DNA of 64,000 bases from Distichodus sexfasciatus (GCA_032718565.1 JAVGVS010000043.1:2043557-2107556), one strand, 5' to 3'. Shown: positions 48,459-61,740, counted from the stretch's first letter. The notes: generated by a model not told the origin, from the letters alone. Numbers and translations are program-made.

Positions 48459-48691
48459 ATCTGTGACATGACCATGCATTAGAGACATATTAGAGTGTGA
48501 CTGCCATTATGCAACATAAAAACATTTACCACACCCCATCAAATAGGTTTCATCTAGTATAAAAACCACTTATGTGCTGAGCATGTGTAAGAACTCCTTC
48601 AGTGTTGTAAAACCATTAAAGTTAACATCACAAAACTGTTTTAACATAAGATGGCTACACTGGGATGGCTCTAAAGCTTTGATTAATAAAT

Positions 48692-49098
48692 CAGGGCTGC
48701 ACAGTGTTGTAGAATGGTCACATTGCAATATTTTTTCTACAATATATATAACATTTTTTTTCCTAAATGAGTAGAATCATTCTATTTAATCATTCTATAA
48801 ATATTGTGGTGATTTCCTAGAGGAGTACATGTGGTGATTTCCTAGAGGAGTGCATAAAAATGATAATTATAATAAATAAAAATGATGAAAAATATTTTTA
48901 TATTCCAAGTGTGCATCCTCTTTACTTGAACTTCATCCACGATGCCTTAGAAATATAAGAACATTACACTAGATAGACTTCTTTTGAAGGTTAGTCATGT
49001 AAAATAAGTTTTCCTTTTGTGTTAAGCAGCAAAAAAGTTGTAGTACAGTGTGTGCACATCTCAATAATGATGCTGAAACAAAATACTGCGCAGCCCTA
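48692..49098. mobile_element. hAT-type MITE
   Basis: The left end cagggctgcacagtgttg and reversed right end tagggctgcgcagtattt match. The flanks agree at 6 of 8. It contains a 25-base tandem duplication at 48805-48854. Confidence 0.6.
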
Positions 49099-50887
49099 AT
49101 ATAAATGGTGTGTTATTTGTGTTACTCCCTAGTTAGGTATGAGCTAGGCATTTGTCTGTTACTGCATATGCAAAGCAGAACAGATGACACAGCTGTGCTA
49201 CAGGAAGCAGAAAGTGTTTCAGTACCCAAACTGTTCAGTCCCCCATTTCCGCCTCTGTAATATATTTAGAGACACTCCAGTGGCACAGATACATTGAGCC
49301 TCAAAATCTGCTTTTGTTCAATAGTATTGCAAAGCAAATGGACTGTGTTATGCTTCAAAGCACAATTTGGTGAGGGGGGTGGGGGTGACTCAAGGGACAG
49401 GAAATCTCTTAGGAACTGAGGATGGACACGGCTGAACAGACGCATGCCCACACTGGCACAGAGGCCAGAATGAAATGTTTCAGTAAGCCTTCATCAAATG
49501 CCTGATCGATGAGCTTCCCCTCCTAATCAATTAACAAGCTTGAGATGTAATGAGGAGTCAAAACTAATGCAATGATTATGAACCCTAAAGAATCGATCCA
49601 GGCTTAAGTCAAAGGTCATTAATTCAGTATGCTCTAAAGCAGTGGCCCTCAATACTGGCAGTTGCAAGTTCTATTTTTCTTTCTAAATTTCTTTCAAATA
49701 AAGTAATTTTCCTTGTTTTACCTAGTCCTCTCTTTTATGGTTGGTTTCCATGGTTTTTGTTGCAACTTTTGTGCAACTTTATTTAGCTTAATGTGATAAA
49801 TGCGCTATATAAATAACACTGACTTATGCGACTAATGCAAGCTTTGCAATATATTACATATGGCAATAAAACTATTCTTTGTTTTCAGAGATTCAGATTC
49901 TAACGTTCAGAGATAATTCTCTCTGTTATTTAATGGTATAGCTTTACTCAAAGACAGCTAACGTGGCTAGCAATGAATTAAAGATTAAAAGATACCCAAC
50001 AAATCTAGCTTCTTGCCAAAATCTTTAATTTATTTGCATTTTAGTATTTATGTAATATACTGGGCTGAAAAATCATGTTAATACATTTGTAAAACCAACA
50101 AGTGTTGACTTGTTGCGAGACTTTTCGAGACTTTTCTTGTTGACACTGAGTGATTAGTGAAATTAGTCCTAAAAAGGCAGGACTAGGGAAAAAATAATTA
50201 GGGCAAGGCCTCGTTATAGTAGGTCAGGGAGTGTTTAATGTTAAACAAGGCTTGCACGTGTTCTCAGATTTTATTTTTAATCAAGAACTAGTGTGTTACT
50301 AATCACTAATTCTTAATAATGTAATTACTAACTGATGTGACTGGTTTAGCAGCTTCCCTACCAGAGTTCGAACACAGTAGTTCACTTAGACTTTGTCTTA
50401 AACTATTGTGCATAAATTTGCATTCTTGCAACAGAATAGTACAGATCTAAAGTTCCGTGGTTAAACTGCACTTCAGAGCAGAAAGAACTTATATTCACAA
50501 TAACGCATTAATATGAAAGGCAAAGGGCATAAATTGGCTCTTTTCAACATTTTCTAATAGTAGTAATTTCCATATTTCCACCTACTGTAAAAAAAGAATT
50601 AAATACAGTTACATTAAAAAAAAATCTAATCTAGTGTTTTCCCTACCATTATATTAGGGGCGCCCCGCCCTGCTAGTGCACCCCCTTGAAGGTCAAGTTA
50701 ATTTGATTTAATTCTATTTTCTATGAGTATATATCGCCAGATTACAACAGAAGTCATACCTTAAGCAAATCAAATAGCCTCATGTTATCTTATTTACACA
50801 ATGGCATGTCATTTCTGTCTCTACATGGTTGTGTGTTTACAATTGTCCTCTGCGAGCGTGCGGCAGAGTTCCATTCTGATGCATGGA

Positions 50888-50945
50888 CACTCACGCACGC
50901 ACGCACGCACACGCATGCACGCGTGCACACGCACATACACAGTCG
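50888..50945. repeat. alternating CA/CG tract
   Basis: Repeated cacgcacgcacg and gcacgcgtgcac strings give an alternating purine-pyrimidine run that could adopt Z-DNA. Confidence 0.85.
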
Positions 50946-51170
50946 CGTATTACTATCTTTGTGAGGTCCTTCCATAGACTCCCATAATGACTATATGTAT
51001 ATAACATTACACCTACACCTAATCCTAACCATAACATTAATCTCAGTAACCAAAAGCACATCTTTTACTTCTTTTAGTTTCTCAAAAAAACAAGCACATT
51101 TTCTATAGTCATTTTTTTTAGAGGACAAAAGGTAGCCACAACAGCATAAATATCCACCCAACAGCGTACA
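50940..51170. repeat. CA-seeded dispersed repeat
   Basis: A (CA/CG)-rich tract is followed by tgtgaggtccttccatagac, then cctaatcctaaccataac, and ctcagtaaccaaaagca. Relatives lie near 12350, 21585 and 37900, and reversed at 61900 and 63880. The family ends were not defined. Confidence 0.55.
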
Positions 51171-52638
51171 CACACAGGTGAGCACACTACAGAGATCGCA
51201 TGTCGGAAAATACGTTGCGTCAACCACCTATAAAAGCAGACAAAATTATTTACGACTTCTCATATCAAGAGGCTCTGAAAAGATATACTGCAGTGACACT
51301 GCACACTTTGTGGATAATTGTCATAAAAAGAACACAATGATTCCTTTAAGTGTTTGTGTCTGTGTCCATCTAACCCTATCCCTAACCAAGCCCCCCCAAA
51401 ACTATAAACCTGAGGGAAATACTGTAAACCAATGTTACGACAACAAAAACGAACACATTATTCATTTTCTGTGATGAAACAAAAGTCCTGGTGTAAATCT
51501 AACTTGTTAATCCAATTGTTGTCCAGGTGTAATTTTGAAACTTTCACATCGTGTCTGACACAACCATCTGTCACCTTGACTCATGTTTTATAGGTAGACA
51601 AAAACATAGTAGCACAAAGAGGCTTCAAGAAGGCTTGAGTCTCAGATCTCTCTCAACGGGAAATGATGAATGGAAAGAGTCTGATTCAAGAAACTATCGG
51701 AAGAACACAGCATCTTTCAGTGCCCCAAATAGACCCTGAGGGTCAGGCCCTGGCCGCAGCGTCCATAACTAGCACAGTACACAGAGCCAATGGCAGAACA
51801 TTCTGGCTGCTCTAAGTCCCGGCATGCTGAGAGAGGGCACAAAGCCGTCTTTCTCCAACCTTCCTCACAGCGCGAGTAATTACGAGAGCTCCCGGTCTCT
51901 GGCTGTATCCCTAGCACTCTTTAAAAGCTCGCAGGGAACACTGGAGAGGGTAAATTTGACTTGCATTAGTCACCGAAGCCACGTCCCCTGCCAAAGCCGC
52001 ATGCACAGATCTTTCCTTTTATTACAACAAGGCTGTATTTACAAGCTGTGTTCTACTCTACTCTTTCACACCAAAGTTTGAGCATAACTTCTGAATAGTA
52101 TTGTAGATCTCATTTTCTGGTTCTGGATTAAGTGCAGGAAAGCTGCAGTTACGTACTGATTGTGGATAAATAAACAGCTGATGTTTTGGCTAACTCTGAA
52201 AAGCTCTGGCTCTCCGCTCAAGAGCCACTTTAAACACCTCTGTCTGGGTTTTGCAGCACTGGGTTAATGGTACACCCCCGTCTGGGTTGCCTCTCTTCCT
52301 CTTGGCACCAGGCCTAATGGGCCGCCCGTCAGCTCATTACCCAGGAAGGATAAAAGACTTTATTTGTGGAGGCGGGGCAGTGTGTGTGTTTCATGCAGTG
52401 AGCCCCAACCAGGGTGTGTGAAAGAGATGGGGGCCCAGGTTGCCCGCAGTGGCCTGTAAAGTGGAGTTGCCTTCGAGGACGAAAGAGTTAGCCCACATGC
52501 TGTTGTAGGAGCCAGACTTTTGCAGAAGGAGCCCACATGAAAGAGTTACCCGAGTGAGAAACAGAGGGGTGAGACGGCAGACATACACCCCAGCCCGGGG
52601 AGGAGACGGCAGAAAAGCGTCAAGAGCCGAAACTTTAC

Positions 52639-52697
52639 CTGATGCCTTTAATCTGGGCGATGCTGTGATGAGAGATTCTGGACAAGGCAGAGATCAC
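52639..52697 (-). CDS. vav2: vav2 exon: end of CH domain
   Basis: The 59-base exon encodes VISALSRISHHSIAQIKGI plus the first two bases (AG) of the next codon, Arg. It follows an acceptor reading ...tatccacag and ends at a gtaaag donor. From recalled family sequence, human VAV2 has nearly the same string at the end of its CH domain, just after the DFGK motif. It starts in phase 0 and is completed by the G that opens the next exon. The CH domain holds VAV in its autoinhibited state by packing on the DH/acidic region. By VAV gene structure this should be the third coding exon. The exon before it was not found up to 64000, so the 5' intron exceeds 11 kb. Confidence 0.93.
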
Positions 52698-52943
52698 CTG
52701 TGGATACAAAATAAAAGAAGACGGGGTTAGCTGTGAAATATTGATTTGAGATGTTTCTGAATGTAGTACATCATGATGCCATACAGCAGAACAATTAATT
52801 CTTGATTAACAAAAAAAATGCCTACTTTGAAAATATTTTTTGTGGATCATATTTTTTTTAGGAGTACATATGTTCAGTGTAAATTTCTGGATGCAAATTT
52901 TAATTTATACAATGATTCTTTAAGCAGATTATGTAATTATTTC

Positions 52944-53128
52944 TGAATGGTGGTGATGTAGAGGTTTGGATACTCTCCTTATGGGTTCAAATCCTATCTC
53001 TGGCACTACCACCATTGGGTCCCAGAGCAAGACCTTTAACCCCAAGCTGCTGCAGGGAGTCTCTGTAATTAGGAAATGGAAGTTGCTCTGGATACGAGCG
53101 TCTGTTAAATCCCAAAAATGTAAATTAA
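52944..53128 (+). repeat. B-type SINE
   Basis: The head is ggtggtgatgtagaggtttg with a B-box-like gggttcaaatcc. The tail is ctggatacgagcgtctgtta. It lies about 250 bases upstream of a vav2 exon, in opposite orientation. Confidence 0.72.
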
Positions 53129-53468
53129 GACTTTGATTTGATTTTGATACTGGGGTCTGCAGTTAATGTGATAATATTTGCAGTTTTTCAATATGTTACT
53201 ATTCTATTTATTGAACAACTAAAAATGTTTCATAAAATTGTAACCACAATCCAAAATTGTAACATAAAGATAAGTATTTTTTTAGCAAAACGGTTTGTCC
53301 ATTACTTTTCTAAAGCGTAAGTTTGCAAGTTTATTACTTAGAGTCTACAAAGACATACAGTATCTATTGTCTCTGCTGTTTCTATAGACAACTGTATTAA
53401 ATGAATAAATTTTATTCAGATTATTTGTGATTTGATTGATGTATTGACACAGATTGATGGATTGTTGC

Positions 53469-53760
53469 TAGGGTTGAAAAGATTATTCGAATAATTTGAT
53501 TACAAAAAAGCGGTTGAGGCAGTTTCGTTTAATTCATTTCACTTGCTAGAGCATGCTACACTCGTGTTCCACACGGATGCTAATTAGTGACTCACACCGT
53601 ATTCAGGAATAAAAGGCAACTGGTTATACACTTTAAGACTTGTCTTTTCAGATTTTTAAATAAAAGAATTTTTCTGATTACTCGATGTAAAAAACACTGG
53701 AATACTCGATTACAAGCGTTCCGCAGAATGAATGAAAAATAACCAATAGCTGCAGCACTA
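53469..53760. mobile_element. hAT-type MITE with perfect 8-base target duplication
   Basis: Flanked on both sides by attgttgc (53461-53468 and 53761-53768). The ends are tagggttgaaaagatta and, reversed, tagtgctgcagctattg. The interior has tcgaataatttgattac and tactcgattac strings typical of this family. The exact duplication suggests a fairly recent insertion. Confidence 0.82.
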
Positions 53761-54563
53761 ATTGTTGCACACACTTACAACCCAACATGCCCAGATTCTG
53801 TTAATGTTATCAACTAGCAGCACCATAACAGAACTGTCAATTGACATGATCAGAGAAGCTGAGAAAAGTTCAAATTCTGGAATGAAGGAAAACCAGCCAA
53901 GCTTTTGTTTATGAAGTACAGCTTGTGGGCCAACAACAGTGGCCGCGGAAGCAGCAGGTGGCATATGGCTCTGAATTGCGCACGTACGGTCAGAGAAGAA
54001 AACTGTCTCTCACTATCCCTGCCCTCTCGCACTGGTTTGACCACATTTTCCTCGCTCTGCCTTTTTCCACTCTCACTTCCTCCACTCTCCCATGTGCATT
54101 AGCAAAGTGCTAACAGGGTTAAACACATGCGCTATTAAACTGATTTAATGCCAGTCGTGATTCACATGTGAGTGGGCTTATTGGTGGACGTTTTGGGGGC
54201 TTCCAGATGGTGTGCTAGAGGGCCCCTGGTGTATGCACTGGCACACACACTTACACACACAAATTACAAACACACAACACCAGTGAGGCTTTTGTCTTGG
54301 CTCATTACATGCTTGTATGTGCGTTTTAAACCTACTTCACCTGCTGTCATAGTGACACCAGCTGTCCGTCAGCCCCGGCAAAGTGGATTGTGTATGTGTG
54401 TATGTGAAGCATCTCTCTAATCAGGCGTGGTCTCAGTCTCAGAGTTGCTATACACTCACTGAGTGTTCCTGCAGTCATGAAGGTGACTCTTCTAATATGA
54501 ATGAGCTCTAATGAAGAGACTCATTAGAGAGCCTGTTGGAGATTCTTTAAACAAACATGCACA

Positions 54564-54593
54564 GACACACACACACACACACACACACACACC
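54564..54593. repeat. (CA)n microsatellite
   Basis: Uninterrupted CA run in the 5' intron. Confidence 0.95.
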
Positions 54594-56431
54594 TTACTAA
54601 ACAGAGAGGCATTTTGTGATGTGATAACACATGATTCAGAAGAAACACTAGAAACACTACATTCAGTTTCTAATAGATTCCTAAGGTTAAATTATACCTA
54701 GAAATACTTTCTTCTAGTGCTTGATGCTAAGAAGTTGCTGCAGAGGGACTATTCAGGAAAATGTACATTGCTCTTAGGTAAATACATATAATTCCATATT
54801 TATGTATACAAAAACCAGGGACAATTACCAGAAAAAAAATCTCAACAATTTATATTAGAAAATGGATCGTTAATGTTCTATATTCCATTAATGCATTGAT
54901 TCATGCAGGTAAAATGATGTTGACTATTCTTCTCCTATACCACAGCCCATCCACTGTCCTTCCCGCAGCCTCAGAATCCTGAATCCTCTGTTCAGTAGTC
55001 AAGCAGTCGGCAGGACGGATCGTGCTGCATTACTCTGCCACCCTCACATTTGTCGATGTCCCACCTCTTCATTTCCACCAGCTAATGGGCATAAATATTC
55101 ATGGCAACTCAATATAGTGACACCAGCGGTGTCCATTTGAGTTACACACCAGTATACCAGGGAGGAGACTTTTTTTCTGTCTCTTCCCTGTCTTGTCTCA
55201 CTGTGACCAATATATCTTTGCGGCCCTGTTGTTCCTCCTTCTCCTCCCCTTTGTCTCCTTTTTCTGATTCTTCAGCTAATGCCCAGGTCAAGTTACAACA
55301 TCTAGTCTCTGCATTTCCACGTTATTGATATTCGCTCTTAACGCTGCCCCCTGGGGGAAAGCGAGTCACAGCAGGGAGGGAACACCTGGCTCCTGTCACC
55401 TTCTCGAACCCTGCAGCGTATCAAACACAAAGTGACGTCTGGAGAAAAGAAGGCGATCATCATTACATACTGCACATCAGGAAGTCTGCCAGAAAGCAGG
55501 TGTTCCCTTTTGAAATGAGACGTCAGCCTCAGATACGAGGAGGGAAAGAGTGGGTCTCTGTATTTGAGGAAAGAGTGAGGGAGAAAAAATCTCCAGAGAC
55601 TGAAGCTCACTGAAGTTACATTCATTCGAAGCGTCTGTCAGAAGCAGAGCTAGCAGTGGTGTGTACGGATCAGCTGTGAAACACAATACACAGTGTTTGC
55701 AAACACATGGCGCGTTCTCCTACTGACTCATGGGCCACACATGGGAGTCCAGACACAGCTGGAGAGCTGCCACTGAGAGGAGAAGTGGAGTGGAGGAGAG
55801 GAGGAACGGGAAGAGTGCAGGATAAAAGAAGGGAGGGGAGGCCACATAATGACATTCAGGTTTTATGGGCAAAACACACAAGTTCACCACACTGCCAAAA
55901 CACACATGATGGGACCATGCCAGACCATTTGTGCCACCATAATTAGAGAAATATACTGCATGCAATGACTCCCCATAAGATAAGATACATACCAACGAAA
56001 CAAGGCGCTGCAACTCATAAAATAACATTCAGCATTCAATTATGCACCCCAACGTCCCACAAATTAAATTGATGCAGAAACTCAAGACAGCCCCACTGAG
56101 TTTCAGAAGCATGTGATATTAATGCACTCTAAATGAGAGCTTGGGCCAGAAAGCTGTGGTTCAGTTAATGACAAGGCCTGAGAACAGATGGCTATGCAAA
56201 GAAGTCCCCGACTCCATCAATAATAGACTCGAGATGGCCCAACACTACCGATCTCCAGCAGGGACAGAGCTGTGAGGCACCTAGGAAAAGTCTAAAATGA
56301 ACTAAACATTTAGGAAAATTAAAAAATGCCCTGCAGCGACACTGTGGTCAGCCTCATACGTGCTGAAAGGCAAAGATATTAGGGCGCTAAAGTAAGGGTT
56401 TATGAGTATTGAATGAAATCATTCTTAGTTG

Positions 56432-57190
56432 TAGGGGTGGGTGATATATTGAATATACTCAATATATATTGGCTCGTTCCATGCGCGATGTACTATATGA
56501 CTATATCGTGAACATCGAGAACAAATCCTCACGTTAATGTTGAACAGACAGCATGTACTTCACTTCCACATTTCGTTTCTCTGCTCTCTCAGAGCAGACA
56601 GTTTACTTTTCGCCCATCCAGAAAACTCTCCTAGCGCATGCACGTTTTCCAGCAGAAATGGACGAAAGCGAGCGTGTAGAGACAGTGAAGTGAATATCCA
56701 CGCAATTTCAGAGGCATTAATTGGAGATGGATGCGGACAACTTGGATCCAAAGGAAAACAGCACTGGTTCTCTTGTTCTGTGCGCTAAAACAGAAGTACA
56801 TGCGTAAACATGCATAAATGACATTCTTCACGATGTAAACACATGGTGTGTGGGCACTAGCGACTCTTGTGTGGAATGCCATCACTCAGTAAAATGCTCC
56901 AGTTCAGTCAAATCTTCCCGTTTATTACAAAATAATCTCATATTTTAGCTGATAAATAACGATAACAACCAGCGTTCTACTCACAATACAGCTGTTTACT
57001 TGATATTTTCAGTTTTTATTCCGGATGCACATCCGTTGCATTACTGTGACACAACTTTGAGTCATGCACTGGGATTGTGGGAAACGTAGTTCTCTCCCAG
57101 AAAGAAAGAACATATATATATATATATTGTGTATCATGATATACCTTAAAATACAGCGATATTATTTTTAGGCCATATCGCCCAGCCTTA
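56432..57190. mobile_element. hAT-type MITE
   Basis: The ends are taggggtgggtgatat and, reversed, taaggctgggcgatat. The flanks cttagttg and cttggtag match at 6 of 8. It is about 760 bases with no transposase and contains a short (AT)n tract near 57113. Confidence 0.65.
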
Positions 57191-57279
57191 CTTGGTAGTG
57201 ACACGGCATGTTTGGCACCGTGAAATCTGGTCAGATAATTTTGCTTGTAAGGCCCTAACTGTCACACACAAGGAACAGC

Positions 57280-57810
57280 GTGGCGACACAGGACAGTACT
57301 GGAGACACATCAGAGAGAAGAGAGCAACGTGAATACAACAGAAGTAGGAGAGCATAGTGCAGGTGCAACAGAGACAGTTACAGAGACAGCAGCATGGATG
57401 CAAGCAAGACTACACTGTGGATGCAATAGATGCAATTGAGAGTATATCAGTGAGTCTGCAGAGACAGAAAAGTGTACTGCGGACGCAGAGACAGAAGAGT
57501 AGTGTTAAAACAACAGACAGGAGAGCATAGCACCAACACAACAGAGACAGAAGCGTATAGCAAGAAATACACAAATGCAACAGAGACAGGACAGTAATGT
57601 GAATTTGACAGAAACAAGGTCCTGTGTTGGTATACCACAGACACAACAGTAGTATGGACACTCCTGAGACATGCCTGCTATGTAGATTCTCCAGAGACTG
57701 GACAGTGCGGAGACTAGAGAGTAGAGAAAGAGCAGCAGCATGGGCACAGACCGACAGGCCTCCAGACACAGCAAAAACAAGACAGCAGCTTGGACACCCC
57801 AGAGGCAGGT
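57280..57810. repeat. degenerate minisatellite of cagagacag units
   Basis: The string cagagacag or a close variant recurs at 57486, 57514, 57542, 57581 and 57607, with more diverged copies on both sides, spaced about 26-39 bases. Its purine-rich strand leaves long open frames on the minus strand that are repeat artefacts. Confidence 0.65.
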
Positions 57811-59385
57811 CAGCGCATGTACAGAAAGACTGCTTGGCATCTACCCAAAGGCCCGATTGAGTCATCAGGCAGATGGGAATAAAAGCCCACATGCTCTAAC
57901 ATGAGAAAGCAGGTGGTAATATCAGTAGCTATTACCACTCTAAACTAATACATCCACAGTCATAAATCAAAAAATCATATTAAAAGCCTGTCCAGCATCC
58001 TATAAAAGCAAAGATGCTATACTGTCACGTGCATGTGCATGAGTTCAAGATTACACATTGGGTTCGATCTCTGCCTTCATCGCTCAAATGTGTAAATGTG
58101 TTTATATAGCGAATCGTGGGTAGGAAAATCAGCAATTATGGGTCAATGACATGTAGAGGCCTTTGCAAGGGTCTATGGAGGATATCCATTCATCCACTCA
58201 GTGAAAAAGGGCTTGAGAGAAACTGAAGGGCAGGAGTGCTCGTGCCGTAAATGAGTTTATCTTAAATCCTGTGGGGTTGTAGACAATAGTGGAGTAAGAT
58301 GTTGTCAGTCTGCTCTTTTAAAATCAAAGGACAAAAAGCCCATGATGATTGCAGGCACACTGACAATTTGAATGCCAGGGCTGGTGGGAGATGACGGAAG
58401 TGGCCCTTAAGCTGTTCTACTGCTGTCACGGTCACCACTGTCGTCCCTTCCTACTGATGAACACTCGTGCACGGACCTTTCTGCAGACCTAAATGCAGGT
58501 TAAATAGCATCACTAGCACTGTGATCTTAACATTCTGTAACGTCTGTCTGCATGCCTGCCTGTCTGGGGGCTTCTGGGGGAAACTGGTATTGCATGTTAA
58601 TCCTGCAATTTTGTGATCGCCTGTGATCCCATTTGTTTATTATCAAATGGAGATTAAAAAACTCAACCGCAATCTTGCATCAGAATCCTTTTTGCACCTG
58701 AAAGTTGAGACCTCAATTTGTACATCAAGTCTAAGAACACTTAACATGATTTTTATTACCCTTTCTACACAACCTGCACAGACTATGTAAAGACATTTGT
58801 TCAGTAAGGGTCAATGCAGCTTAATATAAAGAAAAGCACATTTGATTGGTCACTCTACATTAAGGCTGAGACATGCCAAGATGAATGTTTAATGACGGGA
58901 ACAGAGAAGAGTCATTCGTCATTATGCTTTAGTTGGCGCCGTACAGTGTCTCACAGTCCCAAGATCAGCAGCCCCCACTTTGGCAGCTTGGAAAACCATG
59001 TTAGAATTCAGCAACAATGGACTCTGAGCCTGGGTAGAACAGCAAGTCTAATATTATATACAGTTTCAAAAGACATCTAGAATAAACAAATCTCTGTCAG
59101 ATGGTTTCTACCTAATGCTTATTTCTGGAACAGGAAGGTACTCCCTATGCCACCCACCCCATGTTATTCTGTTTACATCCTCTAGTTTAATGTCTGTATC
59201 ATCAGTAAAGAGTTCATGTGGAGGCCAGCTACTTGATTACGTAATGCCACTTTCCGGGTGTGATAAAAGCTTAAGAAACAGAAGCCCCCTTATCCTCCAA
59301 CCTCCCCATCTACTGGCAGTCCTGCGGTACAAAGAAAGACAGAAGTGAGGTGAGGATTTTAACTCTCTACAACCAGTCATTTCAC

Positions 59386-59878
59386 TAGAGGTGTAATCAC
59401 AACCACATAAACCGAGACCAAGTCCTGACCGAGACCAGAGTGTGTTGAGACAGAGACAAGACCAAGACTCTGAAGGGCTGAGACAGAGACCAGGACGGGG
59501 CGAGACCGTGTCGAGACCGAGACCGGACCAATGCAAGTTTTACACCACATGACAAACAAGTGGAACATGCAAAGTCTAAGCAGCTGATTTGTCAGACATC
59601 TTTCCCAGACAACCACGACTTCATCTGTCTTCATGTGCAAACATGTGCGTGTGTGATGGGGCAGTGTGGGTAACCGCATTGAATGCACTTGATGTGAGAA
59701 GTTATCCAATCCAAGAGTAAACATCTCATTAATAGTATTACTCTCAGAGCTGTGTTCTTGGCTGGTCTCGAAATCAAATCCAGAGTCCTCTTTGTCTGAA
59801 TCCATGAGAAGACAGTACAGCCGATTCCAAGACATTTAAAAAACTGGTCTGAAGACCGCCTCGAGTACTACACCACTA
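59386..59878. mobile_element. MITE rich in gagacc repeats
   Basis: The ends are tagaggtgtaat and, reversed, tagtggtgtagt. The flanks catttcac and cctttcat match at 6 of 8 bases, hinting at an 8-base duplication. The left half is a degenerate gagaccgagacca repeat and the right half carries the gtcctctttgtctg block shared with 4229-4351. Confidence 0.55.
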
Positions 59879-61539
59879 CCTTTCATGTCTGCATACTCAG
59901 GCCAAGTCTAGTCCAGGTGGGAAATGCATTGCATTGGGTAAGAAGGAGAAATAAGAGAAAGACTGTAATAAGGAAAGTAGATAAGAGCCACTCCAGGATA
60001 AGAACATCTGATATATGTCAAACGAGTAGATGAAAATGAGTCCAGAGAGCTATACTGAACAGATCAGATGTGACACAGCACAGAAGAAATGCAGAGCAGA
60101 TGTAAAGCCCCTTGGTTCACTCCTTCACGCCCAAATAAAAAGACAAAACAAGCGACAAAAATAATTCCATGAGCACAAACATGACAAAATGGGAAAAAAC
60201 ACAACTGTGTGTGGCATTCTAAAAGTGCAGAACCCAGACACACCCAAAAAAACTGTGCTAGCTCAAACATGGGGCAAATTTCCACTGGAAAGTCATTACA
60301 CCACCCAGACGGAATGACATGGTGGTCTCCTCTGACTGGTATGACCCTGAGAAAACAGCGATGGATGCAAATAAGCATTTATCCACAGGCTACAATCAGA
60401 GTGTTTCCTTACCTTGTACCTGAACCGCCGCTCATGCCGAGTTTTATACGAGTTAGATGTTTGTTCTTAGCCTTCCCTTAAAGCTGCAATATTGTGCAAT
60501 GAAACGTTTAACACACCTATTACTGGCCCTGGCTCTAATAGCAATAAGCTGCAATGTGTGCAGTGCTTCGGGGGGGAGACAGAGATGCTATTAAAATAAA
60601 CCTTTAAAAATAATGCACTCTAATGCTAGGAAAAGGCTTTTAAAATGCCCCCGTTTTAAATGTCATGTTGCAGGGGGTTTTATTTGAGCTATTTTAGTGG
60701 GAGATTGTTCACACAGCATGAGGTACTTTATATTGGAACTCAAGTTCTTGCCAACATATCGACACAGACTGGATGAAACAACACAAACGCTCCAGGCGAT
60801 ACATAAATGCATCAGGAAGGAGGAGTTGCCTGTGTTTTGTCTTCTAAGTAGGTTTGATCCTAACTGAAACGCTTATGTTTTTAACTGATCCTCATGGAAC
60901 GTGGGAAGATCTTTCACTTTTAATCTACTTATTCCGCCCAGAGGAAACTCTTGATGGTGGGAACTGGGTGGGTGTAATTTGTGTCAATGACAGACTGATA
61001 TTTTAGGCACTTAAAATTTTACAAAACTTAGAATAATTAGCTAAATGTTTTATTCATGTTAAGTAATTCTTTATAATAATCATATATTATGATACAAGGT
61101 GAACATGCAATGGGATGAATCATGTAAATGATTTATTTCTATCTTTAAGCTGATATCAAAAAAAAAGCTTTTGTGCTTTGACCACTGATCTCAGTTCATT
61201 TCAAAGAAATTTGAATTATAAAGGCCCAAAATGATTGGATTTGGTGATTAACTTTCTTCAAAATTAGAAACTGCAAAATCTGAATTGTGCCATGAGTGCT
61301 CCACACTGCTCCTACTTAACATTTTTTTAAACTAAAATCCATTTTCCATCAGTTTTTATTCCTTTTCCCATCAGCAACGAAGGTTTTACAATCTTTTCTG
61401 TTCGTGATCATGGAAGAACCAGATTGCACGTCTTCTCCAATCTGCTTAAGTCATAAAGAACAATTAACAACTCAAACAGAAGCTAGGCCTCCGGTTTGTT
61501 TCTCAAGCTGACGACGGAAATCAGAAGTGCGTCTTGCCA

Positions 61540-61740
61540 AACGTTTTCCTGTCTGGCGGCTCTGCGCGTGGTTCCGTGTTTGTTTGCAGAGCTGCTAATT
61601 TGCCGAAGCGACTCAAGCAAATTGCGGCTGCAAATCCCGGGCTGAAAAGAGCCGAGCCGTTAAAAAAAGGGAGCGAAATCGGGTGCTCTCACGAAAAGGG
61701 AAAGAGCTGCTGACAGGATTATGGTGAAAAGAGAAAGTGA
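61540..61740. promoter_or_regulatory. candidate intronic regulatory block
   Basis: GC-rich repeat-free block (tctggcggctctgcgcgtgg, gctgctaatttgccg, caaattgcggctgcaaat) in the 5' intron, where enhancers of large genes often lie. Confidence 0.25.

Larger units (their letters stand above)
36184..52638 (-). other. vav2: vav2 intron, 16.5 kb
   Basis: It holds SINEs (36975-37187, 38811-38925, 39125-39445, 41289-41528), an L2 fragment (40860-41288), an unassigned coding-like block (42033-42406), hAT-type MITEs (42457-42855, 48692-49098), a Tc1 element (46479-48047) and microsatellites. No gene is seen in 38000-38800, 39450-40850, 42864-46470, 49110-50880 or 51180-52638. Confidence 0.8.

Noticed and set aside
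715..52697. Assignment to vav3 or vav1
   Set aside because: The microexon IRYMQ, the MGMTEDDKRN string, CVPCED and YCSHMEHAQ match VAV2. VAV1 and VAV3 differ at each of these, from recalled sequences.
57410..57892. 160-codon Cys/Leu-rich minus-strand frame
   Set aside because: It lies on a degenerate cagagacag minisatellite, and three frames are open there. The composition follows from the repeat.
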